A stretch of DNA of 64,000 nucleotides, from contig JAQFWX010000028.1 in assembly GCA_027605045.1 (NCBI GenBank), positions 186,001 through 250,000 of the forward strand, read 5' to 3'. This document shows, one piece after another, positions 12,543 through 23,365 of the stretch. The position numbers and the translations under genes are program-made. Origin of the DNA: Phallus indusiatus. Its lineage: Eukaryota; Basidiomycota; Agaricomycetes; Phallales; Phallaceae. The notes under the pieces are model-generated. The model had not been told where the DNA came from and did no database searches. It saw only the letters and a list, made by a program, of their open reading frames with translations. Each line of letters begins with the position of its first letter. Within the stretch, counting starts at the first letter, position 1.

Positions 12543-12806
12543 TTATAGCTCTGGCAGTTGTGGGATGTTCCCTAGGGAAAACGCCGCAGCTGTAGGAAGG
12601 CCGTGGCGTGATATAAGCCTTGATAAGCCGGTCAAAGTTTTAGCAGAGACTTCGTCGGATATGTCATAGTGCCAACAGGAAGCCAATTGGCACCCTTCGG
12701 AAGCCAGTAAATTTATATTGACAGGCACCCAATGTCGCTTCTTATTCAAATATCGCTTACAGAGAACTTGAGAACTTAAAAGCTTTATGCTGAACGTCAC
12801 GGTCAT
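12543..12806 (-). CDS. Hypothetical ORF, 87 aa
   Basis: Open frame from ATG at 12806 (MTVTFSIKLL), possibly preceded by an intron whose TTGCAG acceptor lies just upstream. No domain, signal peptide or membrane segment is clear. Listed because it sits in the same small-ORF cluster; it may not be real. Confidence 0.2.
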   Translation of the reverse strand: MTVTFSIKLLSSQVLCKRYLNKKRHWVPVNINLLASEGCQLASCWHYDISDEVSAKTLTGLSRLISRHGLPTAAAFSLGNIPQLPEL

Positions 12807-12872
12807 AGCTGTGGTACTGCAAGGTTCAGTTATTATTTTAGTAATATAAAAGAAACCTCGAGACAGAGACAA

Positions 12873-13389
12873 CGTGAAGAATTAAAATTGTCAAGCCTAG
12901 GCGAGGTGCCTTGCTTGACAGAGATCCAGTAACTAAAATTTGAGGCCGGCTATGCAGTGATTGGCTGAATCCTTGAATGAGAGACAATTGAAGCACGAAC
13001 GATGAATTGAATACTGTCTGTTATCAATCGATGAGTTGATAAGGATTAACTACAGTATGAGCGATATATGCGAAACTTAAACTACTAGATTGGTGCCATC
13101 GTCCAGAAAAGCGATCAAAACATCGTGTTTTGCAGTTGAATAGCCTGCTGGCATTAGAGAAATCATCAAGCCCTTCACAGCCAATTTTGGCACGAATATT
13201 ACAATGTTCCTGTGAATGAAAGACACCGGCACTAATATAAAAACCGACTGAACTGCTCTTCAGAATAAAATATACCTAAAAATATAAAACCATCACCCCA
13301 GAAATTCTAATTCTAAATATCAAAAGTGCCATGACTCAATTTCAACCGCCCCATGTGCGTCATTTGATTCCAGATGCAAGCCATCAGAA
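12873..13389. other. Intergenic region, nothing recognised
   Basis: AT-rich spacer with no supported gene; the 3' flank of the glyoxalase-like gene. Confidence 0.5.
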
Positions 13390-14307
13390 TCAGATTGGCA
13401 CAAACACAATTTTTCCATATCGAGTATCAGGAACGCCCCCTTTATCTTTGTCAACCCAAAACCCAACTTCGCTGATTCCGGACTTTTCGGCGTTTTCGCG
13501 TAACTCAAGTATGAGATGCGGATAGAGATTTCCAGGAGAAGAAGAAGGCGTTTCAAGGTCCCAATAAGTGGCCTTAGAAGAGAATGTGGATATGATGGTG
13601 TCTGGGAGCTTATCGCTTGACGGGGAATGACCAAGAACAGTAGTAATTTGCCGTTCCAAAGTTTCGAATTCAGAGTCGGACAAAGCAAAAAGCTTCACGA
13701 ATGCAATTCCTTTCGCAGTAGATGTATGGGAACCTGGTTGAGGAACCTGCAGAATTACCCATGAATTCTAGTCAAAAGGTTGAACGCCAAGCTCACCCTC
13801 CACTCTCTCGGTGTTACATCACCACAAAAAAATGGTACCCTCCCTACACCATGCTCCTTTCTCGGCTGAGTAATCCTCCATTTTAGTCTTTTCCCCTGCG
13901 GCGTTTCCCGTCCCCCATCTACCTCCTCATTATACCCCACACCGCTTCCATCTTTCTCCGCTCTTCCATTAACGATTTCGGAGACATTCTTTCTCAGTCC
14001 CAGATTCGCGAAGTCAATCCACCCATTTGGTTTCGAATTGCCCCATCGATGGGTGGGATCAGCTGAATTAACAAATGCGAAAAGCTCGAGGTAAACACCA
14101 TCTGAAAGAGAAACCAGCGCGTTGTATGAGACTCCACCGGCATGAGTACCTCCTTGAATCACGCTAATGGCTTGTGATCGGTAAAAAATAACGGGCATGG
14201 AAAAGATAGACGCACTCGAAACCTAGCTTGCGAAACGCCTCGGAAGCTTTCTCGACAGTGCCAGGCGGTGTCAAGTGAACGATGTGATCAAGAATGTAGG
14301 TCGACAT
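13390..14307 (-). CDS. Glyoxalase-like domain protein, 271 aa
   Basis: Three exons (14307-14216, 14163-13797, 13746-13390) sum to 816 nt. The protein opens with STYILDHIVHLTPPG, where His in DHIVHL is the expected first metal ligand of a vicinal-oxygen-chelate fold. It continues with VIQGGTHAGGVSYNALVSL and DGVYLELFAF, the typical second strand and acidic ligand of the fungal Glyoxalase_3-type family. FFCGDVTPREWRVP follows the second exon junction, as in related proteins. Family members are single-domain cytosolic proteins of mostly unknown substrate. It lies tail-to-head with an epoxide hydrolase on the same strand, 366 bp away; both may act on reactive small molecules, but this is inference. 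Confidence 0.85.
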
Positions 14308-14673
14308 AGTTCTACAACAAGGCGACGAAACGCTTTGTGCGTGTGTGAAACCTGAGATTGAGGCATTTGGAAAGATGGAATGAGGATGACGTGATCTCGG
14401 CTTCGCCAGTAATGATCACGCCAGGAAATTGGCGATAGCAGCGGCAATTCGGCGATAAGATGCCGTAGTCACATCTTGTCACCTTTCGCTGAGACAAACT
14501 TGCTTTAACGAAAGTTATTGACCGTAGTACACCGTACTCCCATTGTAGTTAAAATTTCAACATGTACGTACAGGTAAACACAAATTCTTCAATTTGACAC
14601 ATATTTCAGATACATAAGCATGATATTTCTTTCAGTACACGGATATATTCCTTATATTCATTTCTCACGCAAT

Positions 14674-16263
14674 TTAATTCTCTTTCTCCCAATACTTGCC
14701 GAAAAACTCCCTGACATCATCCACCAAAGCATTTGGATTGTCCAGTGCCGCAAAATGCCCACCAGAAGAGCGTTCTGAGAAATGGTTTATTTGCTTCTTG
14801 AAAGGGAAGTTGCTCGAAAAAATGATCTCACCTTTATAAAATACGAGTGGCCCAACTGCCTCAATAACAGCTCGTGGGGAGGCACTAGTAATGAAGGTAT
14901 GTCAGACCTGAAAGCTCCAGAGACAAAAGCTCATTACCCGATTTCATATGGCTGTGATCCAAGTTAGTCTATAGTACTTATTGCATGGAAATACGAACGT
15001 ACGAATAATGTATAACCGATTTTGCTCTTGATTTTCCATTTGACTTCCCCCATATGAATCGCCCTCATTTCATTGCGAATAATCATTGTCTGATGATAAA
15101 TCATCACGGAGGTCGGGAAACATCCCGAAAGATAGTACAATGCTACATTATTGATGACATCCGCCGGATCCAACACGCTGGGGTCGGACCACGCATACAT
15201 CTTCTCGCCAATGTAAGTGAGCAAAGATACTGGAGAGCTGGCAACTGAGATACCGATCGTGAAAGGCTGGTGTCTAGGTGAATATACATCACGGTGGGGA
15301 ACATTACTAATTTACCTTCGTAGATTGAATCTCGATATAACCTCTTCCAGTCGCTGCAAAGTCTTTGGCTCGTTTGACCGCATCCAGTTCAGCTTTAGTG
15401 AATGAGGATGTGTCGAGGTTTGGATCTCCACCTGCGCCTCCAAACATATTGAGATGTATTATAGGAGCTTCTTCAGAATACAAAGCGCCAATGACCCGAA
15501 CAATATAGCAACCCTAGATATAAGGGAGTGACATAAGAAATTGCAAAGAAGACAATGACAAGCTCACCCAGTCTCCGCCCTGCGCACAATACTTCGGGTA
15601 ACCCAATATTTTAGTCATCAACTTGTTAAACAGCCCAGCCATATGGACAATAGTGAAATTGTAGCGCTGGGGAAGGGTGGAAAGGAAGTACCCCGGGAGA
15701 GAAGGAATAATCACATCGAAACTATAATAACGTAAGTCCGTTATCGATAAGCTTATCCATTTGATCGGATACAGACGCTGGATGACCAAGTGGGGGATTC
15801 GTCAATGGCTCAATTACTTTATGAAAGTCCCAAAAGGTGCCTGCAGGACCAAAAATTATCAGTACTTTCGAACATTGTCACTGTAGATCGTACCGGGCCA
15901 TCCATGAACCATCAACAAGGGAACAGCGTTGGGTTTGCTGCTCTTTATATGCATGAAATGGAGATCGACAAACTCAGTTTCATCAGCCTCGTCGGTAGCT
16001 TTCATTCTAACGAGGTAATTAGGCCACGAATTGATACTCTCGAGTAGTTTATCAGCCTGCCACTCGTCCGATTCAAAAACGGCCTTGAGTTGTCTGAGCC
16101 ATGGAAGATCGATACCCAAACTCCAAGGTGGAGTGGTATTAATTGGAGGTGCCTGAGGCAATTGGGTGAGCTTTAATAAAGTCTTCATCAAAGTGATAGA
16201 TTCTGCAGGAAACTCGACATTTATTGCTGTTGGTTCGTCTTCTTTGAGATTCCTAGAGGACAT
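14674..16263 (-). CDS. Epoxide hydrolase (alpha/beta-hydrolase), 405 aa, eight exons including a 14-nt microexon
   Basis: Exons: 16263-15894, 15840-15777, 15721-15568, 15513-15316, 15266-15003, 14951-14938 (14 nt), 14884-14832, 14774-14674; total 1218 nt. Residues 1-110 form the EHN N-terminal domain. MVHGWPGTFWDF is the HGxPx oxyanion-hole motif, YCAQGGDWG holds the nucleophilic Asp, and GGHFAALDNP near the C-terminus holds the catalytic His. Length fits fungal microsomal-type epoxide hydrolases, which open epoxides to diols. The microexon adds PYEI plus part of a Gly codon and is needed to keep frame between YTLF and the ASPRAV segment. No signal peptide is evident. Neighbour of the glyoxalase-like gene. 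Confidence 0.9.
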
Positions 16264-16476
16264 GACGAAATGGAAGGATATGGGGTGGTATGTGAGGGTG
16301 GTGGTGATAGTGGTGGTAGTCAGAATTCAGGCGCCAAACGTATTCTCGTCGGCTGAGTTTAAGCTGAGTCATGCATCTCGGTTGAGCCGATCGGCTGCGG
16401 CCAATGGCTGGATGGCTGATAATGGGCTTCCGCGACATTAGTAGAAAACGATGAAGAGGGAGAAAAATGCATTCTT
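16264..16476. other. Upstream region of the epoxide hydrolase
   Basis: Short spacer between the epoxide hydrolase start and the first copy of a 1.7 kb tandem repeat. No element named. Confidence 0.4.
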
Positions 16477-17314
16477 TGTACTAAAGGGGAATCCGGGAAC
16501 ATGTACGCATACTACGACTTGCCCTTGCCTCCCGGAAATTTCTGGTCCGCACGTTTGATATGACATGTTCTTACCATACTGCTGGTTTGGCACAAAGCTT
16601 CATTAATGATCATTCTTGCCAGGGCATCGGAGCTAAAGCATTGAGATATTAGCTATCAGCGTTAAGCACTCGGAACATCACAGATTACCTCGCCCTCAGC
16701 ATTCAAAACCACTTTTATTAAAAGCCGATCGACGAGTTACTGATCCTAGCGAGGAACATATCCGCCACGGGTAATCCAAAACGAGACCTATTTTCCGCCA
16801 CAAAATGACATGGGTGATTGCAGATCTCGGAATAATTGCCCGCTGATCCGGGTTACTACCGTTCCGACCGCATATATCTAGCTATCCGGAGCCTCACATC
16901 TCCCATTTTCAGGCTTTTGTCTTTCTCATTTCCGAGATACCTTAATAGAATCCGCCATCCAACCAGATTTCATAAACCAAGGCTTCATTGGGCTTGCAAG
17001 TTGAGCCTCAGCTCATGAGTGAGCTCCGAGAAAGTAGTTGTATAGGCACAAATTGAACAAGCATGTTTCTTTTGTCAAGTCCGATGATCTGCAGGTAGTC
17101 TCTCATTTTGAGAGGAACAACCCATGGCTACGTATCTCAATCTTGTATAAAGACAAGATGTTGGTAAATTCTTAGAGCACTGAATTCACTTTCAAACTTT
17201 CGAATCATAGTCAAATTATCACCACCCTACTGTAAGTGTTTTAAACATAAAATTGGACAAAATGTACTAACATTTACGACTTACAGAGCAATTTTAAATC
17301 GAACTCCCCTAATA

Positions 17315-17557
17315 ATGTGCCAATATCACCTTGTTTATGACACGTTCTACGCTCTCTGTAATCATACGGTCGGGAGAGAAGAAGTCCTGATTGAAGAGGA
17401 ATGCAACAATGTAGACTGCGTTAGAAGACCATCGCATAGACACGGTCCTGGTTGTCGATCAAGGACCTGCTACCATCCTCGGGCTACTAGTAAAACGTGG
17501 CGGAGACAAGTGCCAAGGTTTTGTAGTTCTCAATGCTCTGAATTTCACAAGGCCTAA
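17315..17557 (+). CDS. Cysteine-rich small protein, copy 1, 80 aa
   Basis: Intronless coding frame from ATG at 17315, preceded by a 5'UTR intron (GTAAGT near 17232, acceptor TTACAG ending 17286). Eight cysteines at residues 2, 15, 30, 35, 47, 52, 70 and 74, several near His (CNH at 15-17, CYHP at 52-55). There is no signal peptide, so the Cys/His pattern may bind metal rather than form disulfides; this is inference. The duplicate at 19067 keeps all eight in near-identical spacing, which argues for purifying selection. Family not recognised. Confidence 0.65.
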   Translation: MCQYHLVYDTFYALCNHTVGREEVLIEEECNNVDCVRRPSHRHGPGCRSRTCYHPRATSKTWRRQVPRFCSSQCSEFHKA

Positions 17558-17939
17558 AGGGCGGATTGGTCGTGATAAATCTTCTCTCAGACCCTGTAGA
17601 TGACTCGCAATTGACGTTTTTTATGTAACCTTGCGATATTTTTGTCGCTCATATGTATATGTCGTAGGTGTTACAAGTACAATGATATGATATATCGAAG
17701 AGAGCTTTTCGCCTTTGATCAACTTATAATGGTTTGATCTAACTTCAGTTTACACAATTGCATATCAACTTGAACGCCGCTTTTACTGGATGTGGTCATA
17801 TAACTCAGGATGCAGGACTTCTTGGTCCAAGAGCAAGAGTTAATGAAAACTGACATGATAACGAGTGTCAATCCCATTTAGGCTGGTTACAGAACACTGT
17901 CAAACAGCATAAGTTCTATGATATTATTCTAGGCATGCT

Positions 17940-18188
17940 ATATCGGAAGTCTCTGGCTGACACCTGAAACATTGAGAGATGGCTTAAGTTTCTGAATTTG
18001 TTGAATCATTAAAAACGCACGTCTTAAACGTAGGCCCGGAAAGCGGTTGCCTGAGACAGCAAATATCACCAGGAGGACCTGTTACAATGTGAACATGTCA
18101 GTGCCGGCAATGTACAGGAATTATTCATAATACTTGCAGTCCCTCTGATATCATGATGGGCTGTACGTCAACGTCATACTAGGCTAAT
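17940..18188 (-). pseudogene. 3' fragment of a small secreted protein gene
   Basis: Contains sequences matching the last exons of the gene at 19689-20107 (the AGACAGCAAAT, GGACCTGTTACAATGT and CTTGCAGTC..CTCTG blocks), including the 7-nt microexon, but ends where repeat unit 2 begins. No exon 1 or signal peptide is present, and the stop codon homologous to the full gene is altered (CAGAAGTC to CGGAAGTC on the plus strand). It is a by-product of the tandem duplication. Confidence 0.75.
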
Positions 18189-18190
18189 TC

Positions 18191-19944
18191 TGTGTACTAA
18201 AGGGGAATCCGGAAGCAGGGCACATACTACAGCCATTTTTTCCTTGCGTCCCGGAAATTTCTGGTCCAAATTTCTGGTCCGCACGTTTGATACGACTTAT
18301 TCTTATCATACTACTGGTTTGGCACAAAGCTTCATTGATAATTATTTTTGCCAGGGCATCGCAGTCAAAGCATTGAGATATTAGCTATCAGCTCTGAGCA
18401 TTCGGGACATCACAGATCACCTCGCCCTCAGCATTCAAAACCACTTTTATTAAAAGCCGATCGACGAGTTACTGAGCTTAGCGAGGAATATATCCGCCAT
18501 GGGTGACCCAAAACGAGACCTATTTTCCGCCACAAAATGACATGGGTGATTGCAGATCTCGGATTAATCGCCCGCTGGTCCGGTTTACTACCGTTCCGAC
18601 CGCATATATCTAGCTATCCGGAGCCTCCCATCTCCAAAAAAAGCACGATTTGTGTTTTTTAGGCTTTTGTCTTTCTCATTTCCGAGATACCCAATAGAAT
18701 CCGCCATCCAACCAGATTTCATAAACCAAGGCTTCATTGGGCTTGTAAGCTGAGCCTCAGCATGAGTGAGCTCCGAGAAAGTAGTTGTATAGGCACAAAT
18801 TGAACAAGCATGTTTCTTTTGTCGAATCCGATAATCTGCAGGCAGTCTCCCATTTTGAGGGGAAGAACCCATGGCTAGGTATCTCAATTATGTATAAGAC
18901 AAGACGTTTGGTGAAATTTCAAAGCATTGAATCCACTTTTCAAGCTTTCGAATCTTAGTCGAATTATCACCCCGTTCTAACTGTTAGTCGCGTCTTCAAC
19001 ATCAGACTGGACAATATTTACTAATTTTGACTACTTACAGCACTTCCCAATCAAAATCGCCTAATTATGTGTCAATACCACCTTGTTTGTGATACGTACT
19101 ACACTCTCTGTAACCATCCGGTAGGGAACGTAGAAACCCAAATAGTGGCGGAATGCACCGACGTAAACTGCATGATACGACCCTCGCATCCACATCATGA
19201 TTGTCCATCAAATGCATGCTATCTTCCTAAGGCTATTCGTACAATATGGCGGAAGAGAGCAGTGGCTAATTTCTGTAGCTCTCGGTGCCCTAATTTGGGC
19301 TAAACCTAAAGGACAGATTGGTCGCCGTGAGGGACCTTTGCTCTAAACTTGTAAATCTCTTGCCAGAGATGACTCGCAGTGGACGTTTTTTGTGTAGCTT
19401 TGCGACATATTTTAGCACTCTTATGTATGTCGTAGAAACAATATTTATACACAGTTACAATAATATATCGAGGAGAGCTTTGACGAAAAATGGTGGCCTG
19501 ATTTAGCACAATTTTATACAAAGGAGACTTGTACATGAATTTACTGGATGTGGTGATATAAATCAGGATGCAGGACTTCTTGGTTCAAAAGCAAAATTTA
19601 ATGAAATTGACATAATAGCGAGAGTCGATTCTATTTAGGCTGGTTACAAACAGCATGAATTATATGATATTATTGTAAGCATGCTATATCAGAAGTCTCT
19701 GGCTGACACCTGAAACATTGAGAGGTGGCTTAAGTTTCTGAATTTGTTGAATCATTAAAAACGCACGTCTTAAACGTAGGCCCGGAAAGCGGCTGCCTGA
19801 GACAGCAAATTTCATTAGGAGGACCTGTTACAATGTCAACATGTCAGTGCCGGCAATGTACGGAAATCATTTATAATACTTGCAGTCGCTCTGAAAGGGA
19901 TATCGCGATGGGCTGTGTGTCAACGTTATACTTCGTAGGCTAAT
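18191..19944. repeat. Tandem duplication, unit 2 (~1.75 kb)
   Basis: Second copy of the unit starting at 16477. It carries small indels, for example a duplicated AAATTTCTGGTCC near 18260 and an added CAAAAAAAGCACG tract near 18635. Its end runs on into a complete copy of the secreted protein gene, showing that the duplication breakpoint lay inside that gene's intron. Confidence 0.85.
19067..19303 (+). CDS. Cysteine-rich small protein, copy 2, 78 aa
   Basis: Tandem paralog of the 17315 gene, with ATG in the same context and the same 5'UTR acceptor (CTTACAG ending 19040). It keeps MCQYHLV, TLCNH, the C-x4-C pairs and the C-terminal FCSSRC, and has one extra Cys (residue 8). Many substitutions lie between the conserved Cys positions (for example EECNNVDC versus AECTDVNC), yet the frame is intact. 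Unknown function. Confidence 0.65.
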   Translation: MCQYHLVCDTYYTLCNHPVGNVETQIVAECTDVNCMIRPSHPHHDCPSNACYLPKAIRTIWRKRAVANFCSSRCPNLG

Positions 19945-20107
19945 TAACTTTTCTTACATTGGTATCTATAATAGTTGGTCAGGGGATTGCCGAAACAATA
20001 AAAGTTAAGATCGTACTGCAAGTAGACAAACCGCTTTGGGGGCTAGGAGAAGCCATACCGGTAGTGAAAAGTGTAACAAAGAACAGAGCGATAGTACGTT
20101 TGTACAT
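19689..20107 (-). CDS. Small secreted Cys-rich peptide, paralog C, 70 aa, with 8-nt and 7-nt microexons
   Basis: Exons 20107-20017, 19965-19958 (8 nt), 19890-19884 (7 nt), 19824-19767, 19737-19689; total 213 nt. The N-terminus is a clear secretion signal (MYKRTIALFFVTLFTTGMAS) with a likely cut after Ala-Ser. The mature part is short, with the core C-x4-C-x5-CC (TNSDCPPNEICC). The intron after the 7-nt exon uses a GC donor (GCAAGT), where paralogs A and B use GTAAGT. Secreted Cys-rich peptides of this size are often extracellular effectors or signals; the target is unknown. It is the third of three tandem paralogs on this strand. Confidence 0.7.
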
Positions 20108-20157
20108 ACTGGGAAATACTCGAGTTGTGTGATGTATTTGGATGATTTTGTCTGGGA

Positions 20158-20164
20158 TTATATA
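20158..20164 (-). promoter_or_regulatory. TATA box of secreted peptide C
   Basis: TATATAA on the minus strand, about 50 bp upstream of the ATG. TATA elements at comparable distance occur in paralogs B and A. Confidence 0.55.
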
Positions 20165-21041
20165 CTTTAGAGGTACGCGTTTTTGAAATTGGAGTTTTAA
20201 TCACGCGGATTTGTGTACAAGGGCCATTTGCTCCAGGAGGCTAGGAACGCTTTTAACCGGACTTTCGGCTGGACCTGTTAAGCTAGCGTAGTTATGGCCT
20301 TAATAGAAAAGTGAAATTTTATGAAGTGGATTTACGTAATACGTAGTCTATTGAAATTTCACCAACCGCAGCAGATACCCGATCTTATGTATTCAAAAAG
20401 CTCCTACAGTTCCTGGTACGGGTGGGTATAATTGATTTCCAATTTTGGGAAAAAGGACCCTCCGAGATATCTGATAATGTGTGAAATTCAAAATGTCTTA
20501 ATTGTGCCGACGTGTGTCAAACGCAAGAAACATGTTCCACCCGCGGCGCTGAGATGATGATCCATCAATTGAGGCTAACTTCAACCACGTGCGATATTGC
20601 TATTTAGTCTGGTTACAGAGCCTAAGCAGCATAAGATATATTATGATCCACAATTCCAGAATAATTAAATGTATGTGAGTAGATTATTGCAGATTCAATA
20701 TATTTTCGAAGCGATATGTACTGTAAAAATTACAAGTGCATTCTATATGGACATCATGTATTCTTGAAATTTTTATTCTTTTATGATAGACCTTGATTTA
20801 TTAGACTATCTCAGTCTACCATCTAAAAGCATAGTTTCACACGAAAGACGGCATTTTCATTTTCTGAAGATGCTGATGGGACCGAGTCAAACGAGTTGTA
20901 GTGAATTTGTTGTCTCTAACACACTGTATAAGAATCATAAAGCATGCGCTAAATTTCAACTGGCTACAAAACAGTGTAGATAATATAGCTCTTATTCCTA
21001 AGTTGAAATTAAGCACGCCAGGGCAGCATTCTGGCAGCTAA
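20165..21041. other. Spacer between secreted peptide genes C and B
   Basis: Contains degenerate stretches shared with other spacers of this array (the GGTTACA and CATCAATTGAGGCTAA-type blocks around 20550-20620, recurring near 21930 and 22900). No gene supported; open frames such as 20783-20983 lack a start context or homology. Confidence 0.45.
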
Positions 21042-21439
21042 TTACGAAACATTGAAGTGGTTTGAGATTCTGAAAACTGAAAATTAGAAGAAACGCACAT
21101 CATAGGTGGATTGGATGATTCTTGATTGAGACAACAAAGGTCACCAGAAGGGCCTGTAAGTTACGAGGTGAGCATTTATACTGCCAATGGAACACGGCCT
21201 TTGAACGCAGATATTCATAGTACTTACAGTCGCTCTACAAAGAAATGAAATTGAAATCAGGACTTCACTAAATTAATAAATTCTCTTACATTCTTAGCTG
21301 TAAAGTTGGGTCAAAAGCGATTTAAGAGAATATAATCTGCAAACTTACTGCAAGCAATAATTATTGGTCCGCCCTGTGGGGAAGCCATACTGGCAGCGAA
21401 GAGTGAGAAGAAGAACAAGGCGATGGTACGTTTGTACAT
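21042..21439 (-). CDS. Small secreted Cys-rich peptide, paralog B, 62 aa, with 8-nt and 7-nt microexons
   Basis: Exons 21439-21349, 21297-21290 (8 nt), 21234-21228 (7 nt), 21153-21099, 21069-21042; total 189 nt. Signal peptide MYKRTIALFFFSLFAASMAS. Mature core TKNSDCPSGDLCCLNQESS. The intron positions, microexon sizes and phases are the same as in A and C, which confirms the model. TATA (GTATATAAAC) lies 54-60 bp upstream, at 21490-21499. The last exon differs most between paralogs. Confidence 0.7.
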
Positions 21440-21489
21440 GTTGAATGATATTCAGGCTGTGTACTGATGTATGAAAGAGCTTTTGTTCG

Positions 21490-21499
21490 AGTTTATATA
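21490..21499 (-). promoter_or_regulatory. TATA box of secreted peptide B
   Basis: GTATATAAAC on the minus strand upstream of the ATG at 21439, in the same relative place as in the two paralogs. Confidence 0.55.
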
Positions 21500-22104
21500 C
21501 TCACGAGCTTGCCCTTCTCGAAATTAGGGTTTAATCACGCGGTTCGCGTGGAGAGACAGAAGCTGGTTTTTTTCAGGAATTCAAAAGAGGGCTCCATACG
21601 GGATAACCGGCTAAACCGTTTAGATGGAGCTTTCGATGGGTATCCATGGCTTTAACTGAGGTAAACGTCATGAAATTCAAAAAAGCGTGTAAGAAATTTC
21701 GTAGAATTTCATTCAACCGATAACCGGTGCCATGCTTAGAAAGTCGCAAAGCTAGCGTGGGTGAGAGTTATAATCGATTTCCAATGTGGAGAATCAACTG
21801 ACTTTCCGAGATGTCCTGTGATGTTTGGGAATTCGAAATGCCCTTCGAAATTGCCGACACGCGTTAAAGCGCAGAAATGCCTCACTTCGCGCCGAAGCAA
21901 AGACTCGCAAAGATCATCATTCATCAATGAGGCTGACTTTCAACCACGTGTAAAGTTGTATAAATCTGATCTGGTTACAAAACAGAGTAAAGTTCTATCA
22001 TATTTACTGAATCATTTTCCAGGAACTTGGCAGAAGAACCCAGCAGGGATGCAGCTGAAACAATGCAAAACATCGCGTCAGCCGAGATGATTAGAGCTAC
22101 TGAC

Positions 22105-22449
22105 TCAGAAGCTGGTAATTTGAGGTAAACTTACACCATGGGGGGGTTAGAAGAAGCTTGATTGATACAGCAAAGATGATCGGAAGGGCCTGTTATAATA
22201 TTAGCATGCTGGCAATACACAAAATTCCCCATACTTACAGTCGCTCTGAAAGGGGAATCAATTATAGATCAGTGTTATACTACTTTGAATTATTTCTTAC
22301 GTTAGTACCTGTAAAAATTCGTCAGAAATCGTTTAGAGAATAAAATTCGAGACCGTACTGCAAGCAACCGGGGTGCTTTGAGGATTCGGAGAAGCCAAAC
22401 TGGCAGTGAAAAGTGCAACGAAGAACAAAGCAATGCTGCGTTTGTACAT
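22105..22449 (-). CDS. Small secreted Cys-rich peptide, paralog A, ~54 aa, with 8-nt and 7-nt microexons
   Basis: Exons 22449-22359, 22308-22301 (8 nt), 22245-22239 (7 nt), 22189-22135, then either stop by read-through (GTG TAA) or a 7-nt last exon 22111-22105. Signal peptide MYKRSIALFFVALFTASLAS; mature peptide with TNSDCPSDHLCCINQASS. The first four exon sizes (91, 8, 7, 55) match paralog B exactly. TATA (CTATATAAAC) lies about 40 bp upstream. Confidence 0.7.
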
Positions 22450-22485
22450 TGTGAGCTGTTGTGATATATTCAGACGCTTTTTTCA

Positions 22486-22495
22486 AGTTTATATA
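22486..22495 (-). promoter_or_regulatory. TATA box of secreted peptide A
   Basis: CTATATAAAC on the minus strand, close to the ATG at 22449. Confidence 0.5.
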
Positions 22496-23365
22496 GTCGT
22501 TATGAGCATGATGTCTCTCTCTGAGTGGTACTTCAATCATGCGGGACTCGTTAGGAGGGAAATAGCCATTTACTCCGGGGAGGAAAAAAAATAACGCACC
22601 ATCCGGGATAAACGGCTGGACCGTCTCTAGAAGAGCATTGAGCTAAACGTCATGGATTTCAAATACTTCGCTAGAAATTCATTGATCCGATAGCCGATGT
22701 CCTGCTAAAGGGTCTGAAAGCTACCATAAACGAGAAGAATATGTAGCCAATTTCCAAATTGTATGAAAAACCGTTCGTCTGTATGTGTCCTGTGGAGTTA
22801 TTTTGGTGTCTAAAATTCAAAATACCTTTTGGAGCAGCCTCGTTACCGGCACGTGTCCAACCGTCAACCAAAAATGCTCCACCTGCGCCAGGGCAGTTAA
22901 GCCATCAATAATGAGGCTAAATTCAACACGTGCAAGGTGGTGATTGATGCACTCCGTAAGAAAGTTGAAATAAGGAGTAAAGTGCCGAAAGCTGATGATC
23001 CAATAGATCCAAAAACACGATCAGTCACATTGATCACACAGGCGTCTATTTTATCGCTTATAATCCTGTTCATATTTGGACACGCGCCTTGTTTAAGCTT
23101 CCCATTGACAACAAAGAGCCGGGACCTCACAGTCACCACTGAAATTTCTTATTTTCCGGTTTTTTTTCAAATTGCCTTGGGACGTAATCATGGAAGTTTG
23201 GACATCAAATCCTTTTCAAGGCACGCGGCGGCGTAACACGAGGTGATATTGGCAAGTTTGCCGTTGCACAGAATCTGAAAAAGCTGACTGAGAGGAGGTT
23301 AATTTATTATATTATACTAGCGATCTTCCCAAAATATCCATAATCTAGCCACGAGATGAGCCATG
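22496..23365. other. Spacer between the secreted-peptide array and EF-Ts
   Basis: No supported gene. The first part resembles the upstream regions of the peptide genes (CGGGATAA.CGGCT.GACCGT block, also near 21600), so the array's duplicated flank extends to about 22930. Confidence 0.45.

Larger units (their letters stand above)
16477..18190. repeat. Tandem duplication, unit 1 (~1.71 kb)
   Basis: The unit begins at TGTACTAAAGGGGAATCCGG and matches the following ~1.75 kb (18191-19944) almost throughout. It includes a non-coding 5' part (CCCGGAAATTTCTGGTC, CATTCAAAACCACTTTTATT), a cysteine-rich small gene, and the 3' part of a small secreted protein gene. It is cut at GGCTAATT, where unit 2 begins. 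Confidence 0.85.

Noticed and set aside
18588..18887. 99-codon minus-strand frame resembling a C2H2 finger (CSICAYTTTFSELTH)
   Set aside because: The homologous region of the other tandem unit (about 16840-17110) has an indel that breaks this frame, so it is not under coding constraint.
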